A stretch of DNA of 64,000 nucleotides, taken from Hennigella sp049177155. Lineage in GTDB: Bacteria; Bacillota_I; Bacilli_A; Mycoplasmatales; Mycoplasmoidaceae. The translations under genes were made by a program, and so were the position numbers. The stretch lies in contig CP185407.1 in the NCBI GenBank assembly GCA_049177155.1, positions 186,001 through 250,000 on the forward strand, written 5' to 3'. Positions 63,227 through 64,000 of this stretch are shown in pieces. The notes below the pieces were generated by a model that did no database searches, was not told the origin of the DNA, and saw only the letters and a list, made by a program, of their open reading frames with translations. Each line of letters begins with the position of its first letter. Position 1 is the first letter of the stretch.

Positions 63227-63256
63227 TATGCAGATATGTTAGTAGGAGAAAAAATT

Positions 63257-63865
63257 ATGTATTCATATATTGTAGGAAAAGTTGTTTCTGTGCACAAGAA
63301 AAGTATTGTGCTAGAAAATAATTATGTAGGTTATCTAGTTTATGTACCAAAAACTGATAACTTTGAAACAGGTAAAACTATTAGATTGTATATTCATAAA
63401 TATACATACTTATCTAATAAGAATGCTTTGAAAGAGGAATTCTATGGGTTTAGACATTGAGAAGAAAAAGAATTCTTCATGAATTGTTTAAACATTAGTG
63501 GAATTGGGCCAAAATCTGGAATGAACTTTTTACAAAATGACATTAATGTTCTTAAACAATTAATATCTAATAAAGATACTGACGCTTTGGAACAATTGCC
63601 AGGTATTAGTAAAAAGTATGCTTATCTATTGGTAGAATATCTTGCTGACTTCTATGTTAAGAATAAAGCAGAAAATTATGATAACATCGCAGATGTTATT
63701 AATGTCTTAAAGACATTAGGATATAACCAAGAGGACATAAATTTTGCTATCAATAGATTGTGTGAAACAAACTCTATTGAAAGCACAATGGAAACTTCTG
63801 ATGTAGTTGCTATGGCAATCAAATTAATATCAACTAGAAATGAAGCTGCAGTCCCTAAGGCCTAA
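63257..63865 (+). CDS. ruvA: Holliday junction DNA helicase subunit RuvA
   Basis: 202 aa. Tetrameric junction-binding protein that loads RuvB. Domain I OB-fold ('MYSYIVGKVVSVHKKSIVLENNYVGYLVYVP'), 'YTYLSNKNALKEEFYGFRHWEEKEFFMNCLNISGIGPKSG' (HhH), a second HhH 'LEQLPGISKKYAYLLVEYL', and the C-terminal RuvB-binding domain. ATG 63257 is chosen for its AGTAGGAG site; a longer frame from 63194 runs through a non-coding palindrome. Overlaps ruvB by 26 bases. Confidence 0.93.
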
Positions 63866-64000
63866 GAATTTGACTGAGTTTGTTGGTAAACCAACACTCA
63901 AACAAAACTTAAGGACTTATTTAAAAGCATCCACCATAAATAATGAGCCATTAGATCATTGTTTATTTTATGGTTTACCAGGAACTGGTAAGACATCACT
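63840..64000 (+). CDS. ruvB: Holliday junction DNA helicase RuvB (5' part, cut by window end)
   Basis: The first 53 codons are present: start 'MKLQSLRPKNLTEFVGKPTL', typical RuvB 'LRP..L.EFVGQ' opening, then 'DHCLFYGLPGTGKTS', the Walker A motif (GxPGxGKT). It is an AAA+ motor that drives branch migration with RuvA. The rest lies beyond position 64000. Overlaps ruvA by 26 bases. Confidence 0.93.
   Translation, partial: MKLQSLRPKNLTEFVGKPTLKQNLRTYLKASTINNEPLDHCLFYGLPGTGKTS

Noticed and set aside
63082..63256. Origin of replication in the AT-rich palindromic stretch
   Set aside because: No DnaA-box cluster (TTATCCACA type) and no dnaA/dnaN neighbours; ruvAB follows.
63194..63256. Longer N-terminus for RuvA starting at 63194
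   Set aside because: The added residues (KKNFCKNFCKYADM) come from the palindromic AT stretch and do not match RuvA; the AGTAGGAG site and the MYSYIVG start favour 63257.
1..64000. CRISPR array, insertion sequence, transposase or prophage
   Set aside because: No regularly spaced direct repeats, no transposase or phage structural motifs, and no terminal inverted repeats were seen. The YqaJ-like gene alone is not evidence of a prophage, given its housekeeping neighbours.

Overview
The window is a gene-dense segment of an AT-rich mollicute (mycoplasma-type) chromosome. In-frame TGA codons fall at conserved tryptophan positions in essentially every large gene (RpoB, RpoC, ValS, DnaE, PheT and others), so genetic code 4 applies and the true genes are much longer than standard-code reading frames. 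Many starts lie 6-12 bases downstream of a TATAAT box (leaderless messages), adjacent genes commonly overlap as TAATG or by 8 bases, surface lipoproteins are abundant, and all tRNA genes seen carry an encoded CCA. Several gene orders (YqaJ-like nuclease - thiI - DHH phosphoesterase; dnaE next to a stand-alone 5'-3' exonuclease; the Met-Ile-Ser-fMet-Asp-Phe tRNA run) are as I recall them from Mycoplasma genitalium/pneumoniae. BspA-type leucine-rich-repeat surface proteins would fit the Malacoplasma branch (for example the Trichomonas-associated 'Ca. Malacoplasma girerdii'), but that assignment is a low-confidence inference.

Layout. 0-11 kb: a multi-pass membrane protein and tRNA-Gly on the minus strand, then rpoB-rpoC and rplM-rpsI on the plus strand. 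11-19 kb (minus): an operon-like series with an Asp23-like protein, fakA, plsX, rnc, smc, ftsY and a small membrane protein, joining fatty-acid activation/phospholipid synthesis with RNA processing, chromosome condensation and SRP targeting. 19-22.7 kb: rpmF, then thyX-folD-DUF2130 (DHFR-independent dTMP synthesis plus a nuclease-like coiled-coil protein), then convergent ppa. 22.7-31.9 kb: the main accessory block, a four-gene surface operon (798-aa lipoprotein, BspA-like LRR protein, Ig-like lipoprotein, LRR lipoprotein) followed by an opposing lipoprotein and two small membrane proteins.

32-41 kb: two tRNAs, rpmB, then udk-tkt-UPF0154-engB-valS, a 26-codon Cys/Lys-rich micro-ORF, dnaK under a CIRCE (HrcA) operator, and a flavin-reductase-like gene. 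41-44.5 kb (minus): an overlapping FNR-like reductase - miaA - hemW - lipoprotein chain. 44.5-53.3 kb (plus): SpoU methyltransferase, pseudouridine synthase, YqaJ-like nuclease, thiI, DHH phosphoesterase, a 59-aa acidic protein, dnaE and a 5'-3' exonuclease.

53.3-58 kb: a large modular lipoprotein, a nine-gene tRNA array, and a lipid-anchored Ntn amide hydrolase (bile-salt hydrolase/linear amidase fold). 58-64 kb: a Phe-specific T-box riboswitch controlling pheST, an opposing pair of predicted secreted/unknown proteins, and ruvA-ruvB (ruvB cut by the window edge). No rRNA, insertion sequence, CRISPR array or obvious pseudogene was seen. No intergenic stretch exceeds 300 bases; the longest, 58008-58268, is filled by the T-box leader.
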